Shown piece by piece: positions 1-8,866 of a DNA stretch of 32,816 nucleotides (positions are counted from its first letter, which is position 1; every line of letters begins with the position of its first letter). Under the pieces are notes generated by a model, which saw only the letters and a list, made by a program, of their open reading frames with translations, was not told where the DNA came from and made no database searches. Source of the DNA: Alphaproteobacteria bacterium (GTDB lineage: Bacteria > Pseudomonadota > Alphaproteobacteria > Caulobacterales > Maricaulaceae). The stretch spans positions 1 through 32,816 of the forward strand of contig JAUIEH010000002.1 of NCBI GenBank assembly GCA_030428405.1. The letters are read 5' to 3'. The translations under genes and the position numbers were made by a program.

Positions 1-75
1 GCTTTCGCTAAAGCGCAGCGTAAAGGGGTCGCCCGCCGCGTCGCCGCGGCGGGCGATGAACAGTCCGGTCGTCAT
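1..75 (-). CDS. 5' end of an unidentified gene, cut by the window edge
   Basis: An ATG at 75 opens a frame that stays open through all 25 codons to the window edge. The protein begins MTTGLFIARRGDAAGDP. It lies 7 bases downstream of the dioxygenase stop codon on the same strand, so it is probably the next gene of that transcription unit. No clear Shine-Dalgarno sequence precedes the ATG. The piece is too short to assign a family. The strong GC hairpin at 31-54 falls inside this reading frame and is better explained by its codons than as a terminator. Confidence 0.45.
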   Translation of the reverse strand, partial: MTTGLFIARRGDAAGDPFTLRFSES

Positions 76-82
76 AACTGCG

Positions 83-922
83 TTATGTCGCCATGGTCGC
101 GAACTGCTCAGAGCTGAACTCGGGATGCTGCTCAAAGAACCCTTTGCGAGCGAGCACCACACGTTGCAGCGTGCGCGTGCCCGCTTTCGCGATATCTCCG
201 CGACCGTGCTGCAGCGCCAAATTGTCCCAAAGCACCAAATCGCCTTTGCGCCAACGGTGCTCATAGACGAGCTGGTCGTCATATTGATGAGCGAACAGCT
301 CATCGATGAGCGCTCGGCTCTCATCGGCCGGAAGCTCGACGATTCGTGCGATCTGATTCAGAGCCGCGTAAAGAATGAGGTCGCCCGTACGCGGATGTTT
401 CATCACGAGCGGATGGACGTGCCGCGGCAAGCCGTCGGGAATATCTTCGGTGTTCGCCCCCGTCATGTCGACCGCGAACACGTGCAGCGCATGCAGACCC
501 TCGAGCCGTCGCTTTTGCGCATCGTTCAGCCGGCGATAGCCGTCCACTGCGCTTATATAGCGTGTCGAACTCTTCTCTTCTTCGACGTCGACCGCGTGCA
601 AGCTAATGCCCAGAAACGGCTCTGGACTGAACGCCAAGTCTGAATGGAACGCCAGCGGTCCGTCGCCGAGCGAGCCCGCGCCAGCCTTGTTGGAGATGTA
701 GCCGACGCCGTCTCCCTGAGTGCTCAACAGAGGTCCGAATTGCGAAATGAATTCGATTTGGGCTTCGTGCGAGAGGCTCTGATTTCGAAACACGACGAGG
801 TAATGGCGGTCGTATAACGCCTTCAACTCCGCGATTGTTTCATCGTCGATCGGCTTCGACAGGTCGATATCGACCTCGACGCCGAACGGCGACAATTCAT
901 GCGTGCTAAGACGGCTCGGCAT
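83..922 (-). CDS. TauD/TfdA-family Fe(II)/2-oxoglutarate dioxygenase
   Basis: A 279-residue member of the TauD/TfdA family, whose cytoplasmic enzymes couple 2-oxoglutarate decarboxylation to hydroxylation of a small acid, sulfonate, ether or ester. The iron ligands are visible as HSD (His93, Asp95) and the distal His239 in WDNLALQHGR. Arg254 in RTLQR fits the 2-oxoglutarate-binding arginine. The length is usual for the family. I chose the ATG at 922 because GGAG stands 7 bases before it; a longer frame starting with TTG at 964 has no ribosome site. It is separated from the upstream thiolase by 539 bases, so it may have its own promoter. In this setting it could hydroxylate an intermediate or open an ether or ester linkage. 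The substrate cannot be read from the sequence. Confidence 0.85.
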   Translation of the reverse strand: MPSRLSTHELSPFGVEVDIDLSKPIDDETIAELKALYDRHYLVVFRNQSLSHEAQIEFISQFGPLLSTQGDGVGYISNKAGAGSLGDGPLAFHSDLAFSPEPFLGISLHAVDVEEEKSSTRYISAVDGYRRLNDAQKRRLEGLHALHVFAVDMTGANTEDIPDGLPRHVHPLVMKHPRTGDLILYAALNQIARIVELPADESRALIDELFAHQYDDQLVYEHRWRKGDLVLWDNLALQHGRGDIAKAGTRTLQRVVLARKGFFEQHPEFSSEQFATMAT

Positions 923-1461
923 ATGGCTGCTCCGGTCTGTGTCGCCGACCGGCGACGAGCCCAACTTAACACCGTTAAGCTGCCGCGCAACCCTGTACGC
1001 TGAACAAAGAGACCCGACTCAAACCCTGGATCATTTTCCGGCTAGCAGGCCAAGCGTGGAAACTGTGAGGGACTGGCGGAGCGCGCAGTCTGCGGCGAAC
1101 TCGTCTCCACCGTTTGCAGGGAAAATACAGGGAACATTCATTGAGCTTGGATCGAACAGAGGACAGCCCATGTGGAAGCACGCGGCTTTTTAGATGATTG
1201 GATACGATTTCCCTCATCGGTGGAACAGGGAAATAGATGTTCGAAACAAGGAATTGCGCCTCTCGCAGGGAGAGCTGCCATCATCCGAGAGCAGAGGTTT
1301 CGTGTCATCGGCCAAGGTTGCTCGCCTGCACCCTGGGCATTCAAACTCACTAAGTATAACGCTCGAAAAGCGGTAAAACTAATTGATCTACACTGTAATC
1401 TTTCGTTCTAGTCGCGTTGACAATGGTCTGCCAAAAGCCTTCCTCGTTTTCCGCCAAATCA
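923..1461. other. 539-base gap with no gene
   Basis: This gap lies between the thiolase stop and the dioxygenase start, both on the minus strand. Short frames exist on both strands, but none has a convincing ribosome site or recognisable product. It is visibly richer in A and T than the flanking genes, especially near 1340-1460. I see no copy of the palindromic operator found elsewhere and no hairpin with a T-run. It may carry the promoter of the dioxygenase unit, or be a remnant of an older junction. Confidence 0.5.
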
Positions 1462-2625
1462 TCAAAGCGCTTCGATGATCGTCACGTTGGCGAGCCCTCC
1501 GCCTTCGCACATGGTTTGCAAGCCATACCGCGCGCCGCGCCGTCTCAGCGCGTGCGCAAGCGTCGCCATAAGTTTTGCGCCGGTCGCTCCGAGGGGATGG
1601 CCGAGCGCGATGGCGCCGCCATTGACGTTCAGCTTGCCGGGGTCTGCTCCGGTATGGCGTAACCAGGCCAGCGGCACGGGCGCGAACGCCTCGTTGACCT
1701 CGAACAGATCAATTTCGTCGATACTTAAGCCAGCGCGCGCGAGCGCGCGATCGGTGGCGAAGAGCGGCTCTTCCAGCATGATGACCGGATCGCCGCCCGT
1801 GACCGTCAGTTGACGGATTCGTGCCAAGGGGCGCAGGTCATAGGCCTCGACGGCGTGCTCCGACATGACGAGAACGGCCGCCGCCCCGTCGCAAATCTGA
1901 CTCGCGACTCCGGCGGTTATATGTCCGCCTTCGACAAGCGGTTGGAGCGACGCCAAGCCCTCCATCGAGGCGTCGAAGCGCACGCCTTCATCAACCTTGT
2001 GCAACTCAACCTCGCCAGTCGGCGTCGTCCATTCCACGGGAACGATCTCAGCATCGAAGGCGCCCTCTTCGATGGCGGCGGCAGAGCGCTTATGGCTTTC
2101 GAACGCAAAGGCGTCGAGCTGCTCGCGAGAGAAGCCGTATTTCTCCGCCATCATCTCGGCACCAATGAACTGGCTGAATCCGTCAACGCCGAAGCGCGCC
2201 TTCATCGCCTCGCTGTACGGGTCACAACCTTTTTCAGACAGAACCGACGAAAACATCGGCACGCGCGTCATGCTTTCTACACCGGCCGCTATCACGACAT
2301 CTTGCGTGCCCGACATGACCGCTTGCGCAGCAAAGTGCACGGATTGTTGCGATGAGCCGCATTGGCGGTCAATCGATACAGCGGGTACGGACTGCGGCAG
2401 CCGCGACGACAACACTGCATTGCGCCCAATATGCAGCGATTGCTCGCCGACCTGACCGACGCACCCCATGATGACGTCCTCGACGACGGCGGGGTCGAAG
2501 TCGTTGCGGTCGATCAGCGCATTGAGCGTGCAGGCGGCCAAATCTGCAGGATGCCAGCCCGAGAGGCGCCCGTTGCGTTTGCCGCCCGCCGTGCGCACTG
2601 CGTCGACGATGAATGCGTCAGCCAA
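1462..2625 (-). CDS. Acetyl-CoA acyltransferase (3-ketoacyl-CoA thiolase)
   Basis: A 387-residue thiolase that cleaves 3-ketoacyl-CoA with CoA, or condenses acyl-CoAs, using a Cys-His-Cys site. With the chosen start the nucleophile is Cys89 in DRQCGSSQQ, the histidine is His343 in GHPLGATG, and the second cysteine is Cys373 in MCEGGG, close to the numbering of classic biosynthetic and FadA-like thiolases. The start is a TTG at 2625 preceded by AGAGAGG, which gives the usual N-terminus ADAFIVDAVRT. An upstream TTG at 2691 overlaps the ligase stop as TTGA and would add 22 unusual residues. The gene closes the SDR-crotonase-ligase-thiolase block, so it probably performs the terminal chain cleavage of that pathway. 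Confidence 0.92.
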   Translation of the reverse strand: MADAFIVDAVRTAGGKRNGRLSGWHPADLAACTLNALIDRNDFDPAVVEDVIMGCVGQVGEQSLHIGRNAVLSSRLPQSVPAVSIDRQCGSSQQSVHFAAQAVMSGTQDVVIAAGVESMTRVPMFSSVLSEKGCDPYSEAMKARFGVDGFSQFIGAEMMAEKYGFSREQLDAFAFESHKRSAAAIEEGAFDAEIVPVEWTTPTGEVELHKVDEGVRFDASMEGLASLQPLVEGGHITAGVASQICDGAAAVLVMSEHAVEAYDLRPLARIRQLTVTGGDPVIMLEEPLFATDRALARAGLSIDEIDLFEVNEAFAPVPLAWLRHTGADPGKLNVNGGAIALGHPLGATGAKLMATLAHALRRRGARYGLQTMCEGGGLANVTIIEAL

Positions 2626-2687
2626 GTTTTGTCCTCTCTCTTGAGGTGGGCCGCAATTCACCCGCTTCCAGCGGACATCGCTTGCGG

Positions 2688-5600
2688 TCAATCGGGATCG
2701 TGATGCTTGACTGTGACGCCGTGCGCCTCTCGGTCCCAGACGTCGCCGGTCAGCCCCTCTTCGCGCAGCTGAACTTTGCGCACCTTTTCCGTCGGCGTCT
2801 TGGGAAGCTCCGGCAAGACGCGAACGAAGCGGGGCACCATGAAATGCGCCATCCGTGTTCGGCAGAATAAGATCAGCTCTTTTGGATCGATTTCATGACC
2901 TGGCGCCGGCGAGACGACGATCAGAATTTCGTCCTCGCCATATTCGCTCGGCACAGCGACCGCTGCGGCTTCGCGCACACTGGGATGGGAGAGAAATTCC
3001 GCTTCGACCTCAAATGACGAAACATTCTCGCCGCGTCGGCGGATTGCATCCTTCATTCTATCGACGAAGTAGAAGTTACCGAGTTCGTCCTGCTTGAAAC
3101 CGTCGCCTGTGTGAAACCACCCGTTTCGCCAAGCTTCCGCCGTCGCTTCGGGCATGGCGTTGTAGCCGTGGTTCATCGACCACGGGCGATCGACCCGCAA
3201 AATCATTTCACCAATTTCGCCCACGCTGACTTCCTCGTCATGAGCGTCGACAAGGCGCGCTTCCACACCGTCGCGCGTCACCCCGCAGGCGCCGGCGATG
3301 GTCGGGTTCTTCTCCGAAACGATGGGACACGAAATCTCGGACATGTTGAACAGCGTGTAGAGATCAATTCCGAACCGCTCACGAAACTCAGTGCTCGTCT
3401 CCAATAGCGGAATCAGGAACGCCCAGCTTAGACAATGGTCCTTATCGTCGGCTGATGTCGGCTGTCGCAACAAGAAGCTCGCCATCGCTCCCAGCAGCGT
3501 GCAGCAATTCGCGTTGAGTCTGCGGATTAGCGGCCAAAACTCGTCCGTGCGGAAACGCTCGACGATCGCAGCCGAGCGCCCTAGCAGCAACATGGCGTAT
3601 GTGCCGACCGTGCCCCCAACATGGAACAGCGGCAAGTTCACCAGATAACGTAAATCCTCTGAATCGCGCTCCTCAAAACACACTGCGGCCGTCGTCGCGA
3701 GATGACAATATGAGCTCAGCACGCCCTTGGACGGTCCCGTGGTTCCCGAGGTGAAGATAATGGATTGTTCGTCCCAGGGTTCGATCGGTCGTTCCAGCAC
3801 GACATCGTCTTCAGCCGGCACGGTAAGCAGATCAAAGCTCTTCGCCTCGCGCCCGGCGCCATATGCGCCCGATCGCGCGTCGAGTTCGCCCCTCACCACG
3901 ACGCCGGCGAGCTTCGGCGCTTCGACCTCTGACAGGCGCGGCGCGAATGCGGCGTCGGCGACGATCACGGCGGCGTCGGAATTATTCACCGTGTGCTGTA
4001 ATATCCCGCCGCGATAGCTGGTGTTGAGCGGCACATAGGTCGCGCCGATCCAGTTGGCGCCAAACCAGATGCGCATGGCGTCGGGGCCGTTCGCAAACCA
4101 AGACAAAACGCGCTCGCCCTGGCGGACGCCCAGCGCGCGCAGTCCTGCGCCTGCGTTTCGCGCGGCTTCGGCGGCGTCCCGATAGGTCCATGTCTCGCCT
4201 GAATCGAAAACCGCGAAAACCTGATCGCCACGCTCGCGCTCATGTCGTTCGAGCACGTAGCGCAGCACACAATCCTCGCGCGCGGGAACCTCGGACGATT
4301 TCCAGCTCGGTTGCTTATTCGTGTCCGGATCAGAGATTGCGGTTTGGGCCGGCTTAGCCGACGCCGAGCCTGCGGCGTCGGTCAATACCGGCAGCTCCAG
4401 GCGCGAAGGATGAACGCCGCCATGATGAACGCGGTTGCGCGCGGCCAGACCGGTCGTCTCAACACCCGGCGGTCCGCCCGTATTCATATTCGGGTCGATA
4501 TGCGGATAGTTCGCGCTCGCGATCATCACGCGGAGACGGTGGCCTTGCGCGAGGCGCCAGGCGGCGTGGCCCAGCGAAATTCGGACTTCCTCGACGCGTC
4601 CCGGCTCCAGCATCGCTTCCCGGTCGAAACCGTTGCGGAAGCGCGCACGAATCATGCCTTCCGCAAACGGCGTACTGACGCCCTCGGGCGAGACATCGCA
4701 AAGATGGCTGACGAAATCAGTGTCGCGCCGATTGCTCGAAATCCAAAGCACGAGTTCGGGTTCGCCGACAATGTCTACATCCGTACCGAGCGGATCGGAG
4801 GTGTAGACTGCAACGTCGGCACGCTGTTCGATCGGCGCCTGATCTACCGGGCCCATGACTAAACCGCCGAGATAGATCGTGCGCCCGCCGCGCGTCGGCG
4901 TCGGCCGTTCGGGGTCGTAGAGAAATTCGTCCGTGCGTTTGCGATAGTTTGGCGCGGCGTCGAGCATTCGTCCGTCATCGGACCGGCGCGCGGCGCGCCC
5001 GCGGCTCGAAAGCCAGAGCGTTTTCTTGCGCGCCTGCGCTGGCGGCCAAGTTTCACTCGTGCACCAAGAATTGGCGTTGAGCAGATAATATCGCACGCGC
5101 GACGGCGCATCGACGGTTTCGCCGTTGAGATGCCTCCGGAAGAAGCTGATATGAGCGTCTGGCACGCCGCCCGCGCGCGCAGAGCCCATAATGCCGAAAT
5201 TCTGCGATCCGCTATACGATGTCAGCGCGCCTGAATGCGCCCAGCCGCCCATCAGTAATTCGTGATCCGCGGCAGAACGCCCCGACAGGTTTTGAAATAG
5301 GCCGACGCTGGAGCGCTGAAAGACGTCGTACCAGCCGCCAATGCTCAGTACAGGCACGTCAATTTTGGACAGATCGACGCCGCGCGGCGCCGCGCCGATC
5401 GTTCGGTTGAACAATTCCTCCGGATGGACTGGAAAACCCGACGCGGCGAACGCCGGCGCCTCTACGATCGGCCGGTGATCCATCATCGTGCGCGGCGCAA
5501 GCGCTGCTCCGGCGATCATCTGCATCACCGCTGGGTCGGGCGCGTCTCCTTCCGCGATCTTCTTCTTCAGCCAATCAGCGCCCATGAACGCCAACCACCC

Positions 5601-6080
5601 ATAGAGATGGTCGAGGCGGAAGGCGCCGCCAGTCTCGATCAGATCGAATTCTTCAAGCGCGACCATTGACGGCGCGATGGCCTGAAGACAAGGCGGCTGG
5701 AGCGCTGCGGCGAAAAGCTGCACAATGGCGAGATAGGATTGACCCGCCATGCCGATTTGATCGGTGCTCCACGACTGGGCCGCCGTCCAGGCGATCGTGT
5801 CGTAGCCGTCCTCGCCTTCTTGCTCCCACATTATGGCGCGCCATTCGCCGTCAGAGGCGCCGCGGCCGCGCGTGTCCTGGACGAGTACGTTGAAGCCGGC
5901 GCGGGCGAGCTGTTCCGGCCGCACGCCTTCTATCGCGGAAATTTCCGATTTGCCGTATGGCGTGCGCATCAACACGGTCGCGCAGGGCTCATCCGTAGAC
6001 GGACGCCATAGGTCCGCGCGCAGGACGACGCCGTCGCGCATCGGCGTCTCCACGTCTTGATGGACCACAAAGCCGACCAC
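2688..6080 (-). CDS. Fusion of CocE/NonD-type hydrolase and CoA ligase
   Basis: One uninterrupted frame of about 1130 residues with two complete enzymes. Residues 1-570 form a CocE/NonD (peptidase S15-like) hydrolase: Ser115 in AGQSYLA, Asp252 in GGWYDVF and His282 in GGWAHSG make the triad, followed by the jelly-roll domain. After an Ala/Ser-rich linker (about 570-600), residues 600-1130 form an AMP-forming acyl-CoA synthetase. It has TSGTTGPSKG at 777-786, TGD at 991-993, RRRGENVSS, and the catalytic lysine near 1099 in PTEKVRK. The ligase half is clearly paralogous to the protein at 10794-12425. Start: GTG at 6080, with GGAGGTGA five bases upstream; a GTG at 6089 is too close to that site. 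Inference: an ester or amide is hydrolysed and the released acid is charged with CoA by one polypeptide. Confidence 0.88.
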   Translation of the reverse strand: MVGFVVHQDVETPMRDGVVLRADLWRPSTDEPCATVLMRTPYGKSEISAIEGVRPEQLARAGFNVLVQDTRGRGASDGEWRAIMWEQEGEDGYDTIAWTAAQSWSTDQIGMAGQSYLAIVQLFAAALQPPCLQAIAPSMVALEEFDLIETGGAFRLDHLYGWLAFMGADWLKKKIAEGDAPDPAVMQMIAGAALAPRTMMDHRPIVEAPAFAASGFPVHPEELFNRTIGAAPRGVDLSKIDVPVLSIGGWYDVFQRSSVGLFQNLSGRSAADHELLMGGWAHSGALTSYSGSQNFGIMGSARAGGVPDAHISFFRRHLNGETVDAPSRVRYYLLNANSWCTSETWPPAQARKKTLWLSSRGRAARRSDDGRMLDAAPNYRKRTDEFLYDPERPTPTRGGRTIYLGGLVMGPVDQAPIEQRADVAVYTSDPLGTDVDIVGEPELVLWISSNRRDTDFVSHLCDVSPEGVSTPFAEGMIRARFRNGFDREAMLEPGRVEEVRISLGHAAWRLAQGHRLRVMIASANYPHIDPNMNTGGPPGVETTGLAARNRVHHGGVHPSRLELPVLTDAAGSASAKPAQTAISDPDTNKQPSWKSSEVPAREDCVLRYVLERHERERGDQVFAVFDSGETWTYRDAAEAARNAGAGLRALGVRQGERVLSWFANGPDAMRIWFGANWIGATYVPLNTSYRGGILQHTVNNSDAAVIVADAAFAPRLSEVEAPKLAGVVVRGELDARSGAYGAGREAKSFDLLTVPAEDDVVLERPIEPWDEQSIIFTSGTTGPSKGVLSSYCHLATTAAVCFEERDSEDLRYLVNLPLFHVGGTVGTYAMLLLGRSAAIVERFRTDEFWPLIRRLNANCCTLLGAMASFLLRQPTSADDKDHCLSWAFLIPLLETSTEFRERFGIDLYTLFNMSEISCPIVSEKNPTIAGACGVTRDGVEARLVDAHDEEVSVGEIGEMILRVDRPWSMNHGYNAMPEATAEAWRNGWFHTGDGFKQDELGNFYFVDRMKDAIRRRGENVSSFEVEAEFLSHPSVREAAAVAVPSEYGEDEILIVVSPAPGHEIDPKELILFCRTRMAHFMVPRFVRVLPELPKTPTEKVRKVQLREEGLTGDVWDREAHGVTVKHHDPD

Positions 6081-6148
6081 GCTCGTCACCTCCCCCGGCT
6101 TGGCCTTGCTGCGCGCAACTCGGCGATTACGCGCAGCTCGCAGGCCGC

Positions 6149-6949
6149 TCAGTCACCCGTGAATTCGGGCGGTCTCTTTTCAAGGAATGCACGCGCGCCT
6201 TCTCGCGCATCCGCGATTCCCTTTGTTCTTGCTTGATGATAGAGTTCTTGAATGCGCAGTCGATCGGCGAAGCCCTCACCAACCATGGCTTCACGCATTT
6301 CCTTGTAAAGACCGATCACGCGCGTCGGCCCCCGGGCGAACTTAGCGGCGATTTCGGCGACGTCGGAGGCCAAGGCGTCATCGTCGCTAAGTCCGTGCAG
6401 AAAGCCGATGCTCAAGGCTTCCTCGGCGTCTAACAATCGCCCGGTGAGCAATATCTCGGTCGCGCGGCTCCACCCAATCGCGGAGGCGAAACCTGCACCG
6501 TTGCCGACTTGTCCGACCTTGACGAGCCCGCTGCCGATACGCGCGCTTTTGGCGCCATAACGAACGTCGCATGCTGATGCGAGTTCGGCGCCCGCGCCTG
6601 CCGCAAAGCCGTTGATCGCTGCAATGACGGGCTTCGGCAGGCGGATGATGGCCTGCATGATGCGGATGTAAATCGATGATCCGTCCAACGGATCTAGCGC
6701 GGCGGAGGCATTGTCGGGGTTCGAATTCAGCCAGGCGTCTAGCCCGTCAATATCGTCGCCGGCGCAGAACGCGCGACCGCGTCCCGTGAGCACGACGACG
6801 CGCGTTTGCGGGTCGCGTTCAGCGTCGCGGAGAGCGTTGAGTAGCCCCACGCCCAAATCGCGATCGAGCGCATTCAACTTATCAGGACGATCAAGCGTGA
6901 GCGTCAAAACGCACTCGGATTGTACGATATCCAGGCTGGGCGCGCTCAT
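6149..6949 (-). CDS. Enoyl-CoA hydratase/isomerase family protein lacking one catalytic Glu
   Basis: A 266-residue crotonase-fold protein with the oxyanion-hole segments RAFCAGDD (about 59-66) and NGFAAGAGAELA (113-124). Glu122 corresponds to the first catalytic glutamate of enoyl-CoA hydratase. Where the second is expected (the PE of the usual GLPEI), this protein has SGLVKVG with Leu142. It is therefore unlikely to be an ordinary hydratase; an isomerase, hydrolase or lyase role is as likely. The ATG at 6949 overlaps the SDR stop as ATGA, indicating translational coupling; a longer TTG-started frame from 6985 is less likely. The fusion gene starts 68 bases further on. Confidence 0.85.
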   Translation of the reverse strand: MSAPSLDIVQSECVLTLTLDRPDKLNALDRDLGVGLLNALRDAERDPQTRVVVLTGRGRAFCAGDDIDGLDAWLNSNPDNASAALDPLDGSSIYIRIMQAIIRLPKPVIAAINGFAAGAGAELASACDVRYGAKSARIGSGLVKVGQVGNGAGFASAIGWSRATEILLTGRLLDAEEALSIGFLHGLSDDDALASDVAEIAAKFARGPTRVIGLYKEMREAMVGEGFADRLRIQELYHQARTKGIADAREGARAFLEKRPPEFTGD

Positions 6950-7776
6950 GTGGCCGACGAATCGGGAAGCATATGCGGCGTCCAAGGACTGTCCGCGTTG
7001 CGGTTGTCGCGCCTAAACCAGCGCGGATAGCCGTGCAGCGTTTGACCGCCGTCGACGACGATGGAGGCGCCAGTCACGTAGGCGGCCGCATCGGAGCAGA
7101 GAAAGCTAACGACCTCGGCGACATCGTCCGGTTGACCAATGCGCGCAAGCGCCGTCTCCGCGAGCAACGTTTCGCGCACCTCGTCTTGCGCAAGCACGCC
7201 ATCCGTCATGGCAGTGGCGACCGCGCCTGGCAGGATCACGTTGACGCGCACGCCTTGGGCGCCGAGCTCAGACGCCAAGATTCGCGTCAGGATCAACAGC
7301 CCGCCTTTTGAAGCGCAATACGCACCGAAGAGGTCCGTCGGCGTCGTCGCGCCGGTTGATGCGTTCAAGACGATGGCGCCGCCATGGGGCATGCGCCGCG
7401 CCGCGGCCTGCGCCACGAAAAACGTACCGCTCAGATTGATGTCGACGTGACGACGCCAGTCAGTTTGAGTGACATCTAGCAGCGCGCCATATCGTCCGTA
7501 GCCGGCGTTCGCGAAACAGAAATCTAGGCCTTCACAGGAAGCATCGACCTTTTCAAACGCGGACGCGATCGAATCATAATCCGCCTGATCATAAACAATC
7601 GGCTCGACCGACCCGCCTTGCGCGCGACATGTATCCGCCACGGAGACGAGTTGATCGGCCTTACGGTCAAGCGCGAATACGCGCGCGCCCTCGGCTGCGA
7701 GCTTGGCCACGCTGGCGGCGCCCATGCCGCTTGCAGCGCCGGTCACGACGCCAATTTTGTCTTTGTACAGTTTCAT
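6946..7776 (-). CDS. Short-chain dehydrogenase/reductase
   Basis: A 276-residue classical SDR, expected to oxidise or reduce an alcohol/ketone with NAD(P). TGAASGMG (12-19) binds the cofactor. Asp37 at the end of the second strand favours NAD over NADP. ANAG is at 89-92, and the catalytic Ser140, Tyr153 and Lys157 (YCASK) are present. A C-terminal tail of about 30 residues beyond the VDGG segment is longer than usual. It is the first gene of its operon: the palindromic operator at 7815-7832 lies just upstream, and its stop codon overlaps the crotonase start. A likely job is the 3-hydroxyacyl-CoA step of the same degradation route. Confidence 0.88.
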   Translation of the reverse strand: MKLYKDKIGVVTGAASGMGAASVAKLAAEGARVFALDRKADQLVSVADTCRAQGGSVEPIVYDQADYDSIASAFEKVDASCEGLDFCFANAGYGRYGALLDVTQTDWRRHVDINLSGTFFVAQAAARRMPHGGAIVLNASTGATTPTDLFGAYCASKGGLLILTRILASELGAQGVRVNVILPGAVATAMTDGVLAQDEVRETLLAETALARIGQPDDVAEVVSFLCSDAAAYVTGASIVVDGGQTLHGYPRWFRRDNRNADSPWTPHMLPDSSAT

Positions 7777-7814
7777 AATTCGCGCGACTTAGAGAATGAT
7801 GACGACATTGCATG

Positions 7815-7832
7815 AATGAACGTATGTTCATT
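7815..7832. promoter_or_regulatory. Palindromic operator, best copy
   Basis: AATGAACGTATGTTCATT has two perfect 7-base arms around GTAT. It sits 39 bases upstream of the SDR start, between the TetR1 stop and the SDR-crotonase-ligase-thiolase operon. The same 16-base core recurs at 14231-14246, and weaker versions occur elsewhere in the window, so it is the probable binding site of one of the two TetR proteins. Confidence 0.75.
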
Positions 7833-7853
7833 TTTACGCACAATGCGCGTCTG

Positions 7854-8516
7854 TCAAGTAGCGTCAGGGCGGATCGGCACGATGGCGGCGCCGGAATGCG
7901 CCATGCGCGCGGCGAATTCGGCGTAGACGTCAGCGAGTTGTTCGGGCGTCATCGCACCGTCATCGTTGAACCATTCCGACACGCGAACGACCATGTCGAT
8001 CATCGCCATGGCGAGCAAATGCCCAGCCGGTTCGCCACTTGTTTTCGGCAGATCAAACTCGCCCACGGCAGCACCCGCGCGCAAAATATCTTCAAAGACG
8101 GCGCGCACGCGGCGGCGCAGCTGACGCACATGTTCTTTCTCTTCGCCCGACAGGAAATGATATTCCTGATTGGCGACCAGCGCGCTTTGACGATTGGTGG
8201 AATGAAACACCACGAATTCGCGGATGAGATTTTTCAGCCGGTCGGACTGATTGCGCGCCGGCTGTCCGAGCGCGAGATAGATCTTCTCTTCGACGACCTG
8301 ATGGGTGTCTTTGATGATCTCGAAGAGCAGCTTGTCTTTAGAGCTGAAGTGATTGTAGAGCGCGCCCGGCGTGAAACCGCATGCTTCGGTGATGTTGCGA
8401 GTCGTCGTCGCCTTGAAGCCATTCTTGAAAAACAGCTCCGTCGCGACCGCCTTGATATAATCGGCGGTGTTCGCCGGGACCGCGCGCGCCGGGCCAGAAA
8501 CTTTAGCTTTCGCCAT
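7854..8516 (-). CDS. TetR-family transcriptional regulator 1
   Basis: A 220-residue repressor-type protein. The N-terminal helix-turn-helix lies at about 25-65 (TRNITEACGFTPGALYNHFSS), followed by an all-helical ligand-binding domain. It resembles TetR2 at 12432-13088 in the HTH and in the EYxFLSG-type segment of the ligand domain, so the two are paralogs. The ATG at 8516 follows a GTG at 8519; both are possible, with GAGAAAG upstream. It is divergent from the SDR at 8867, with an operator-like palindrome at 8598-8613 between them, and upstream of the operon governed by the 7815 operator. It probably senses an acyl-CoA or free-acid intermediate, as many TetR proteins beside such genes do. Confidence 0.88.
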   Translation of the reverse strand: MAKAKVSGPARAVPANTADYIKAVATELFFKNGFKATTTRNITEACGFTPGALYNHFSSKDKLLFEIIKDTHQVVEEKIYLALGQPARNQSDRLKNLIREFVVFHSTNRQSALVANQEYHFLSGEEKEHVRQLRRRVRAVFEDILRAGAAVGEFDLPKTSGEPAGHLLAMAMIDMVVRVSEWFNDDGAMTPEQLADVYAEFAARMAHSGAAIVPIRPDAT

Positions 8517-8597
8517 CACCGCAACTTTCTCGCCGAGCCGCTCTGAACATCATGACCGAGACACGGATCATTGACAAACGCGCGCCCCGTCAACGTA

Positions 8598-8613
8598 ATG
8601 AGCAAACGCTCAC
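8598..8613. promoter_or_regulatory. Operator-like palindrome between TetR1 and SDR
   Basis: ATGAGCAAACGCTCAC contains perfect 5-base arms TGAGC/GCTCA around AAAC. It has the same arm-and-spacer geometry as the 7815 and 14231 operators, with G replacing A in the arm. It lies in the 350-base divergent gap between TetR1 and the plus-strand SDR, where I see no gene. This placement suits autoregulation of TetR1 and control of the SDR. Confidence 0.55.
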
Positions 8614-8866
8614 CCGCAGCACCATAGCGTCTGCGTCGCGAAAATGAAGCCGCCATTCGAACGCCATTCTCAACTGCAGCGAGAAACAGGGAAACCGACA
8701 ACGGCGCGACTGTCAGCATTGTCGCTGTGCGCGTGACGGCGCGACGCGATATCGGCGCCGGCGCCTGGCTAGGTTTGCAGGCGACACGACTACAGCGCGC
8801 CTGCGCCGCTTAGAGAACCGCCATCCGCCTTATTCGTCGTCAAAGGCGCTTGTAACGAGGATCAGC

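Noticed and set aside
31..54. A perfect 10-bp GC hairpin that could be a terminator for the dioxygenase
   Set aside because: It lies inside an open reading frame starting at the ATG at 75, and there is no T-run on either side.
4242..4862. A 206-codon plus-strand frame
   Set aside because: It is antisense to the hydrolase-ligase fusion, whose conserved motifs fill the opposite strand; codon bias in GC-rich DNA produces such shadows.
7812..8546. A 244-codon plus-strand frame
   Set aside because: It is antisense to TetR1, which has a clear helix-turn-helix; the frame has no recognisable family and starts within the operator.
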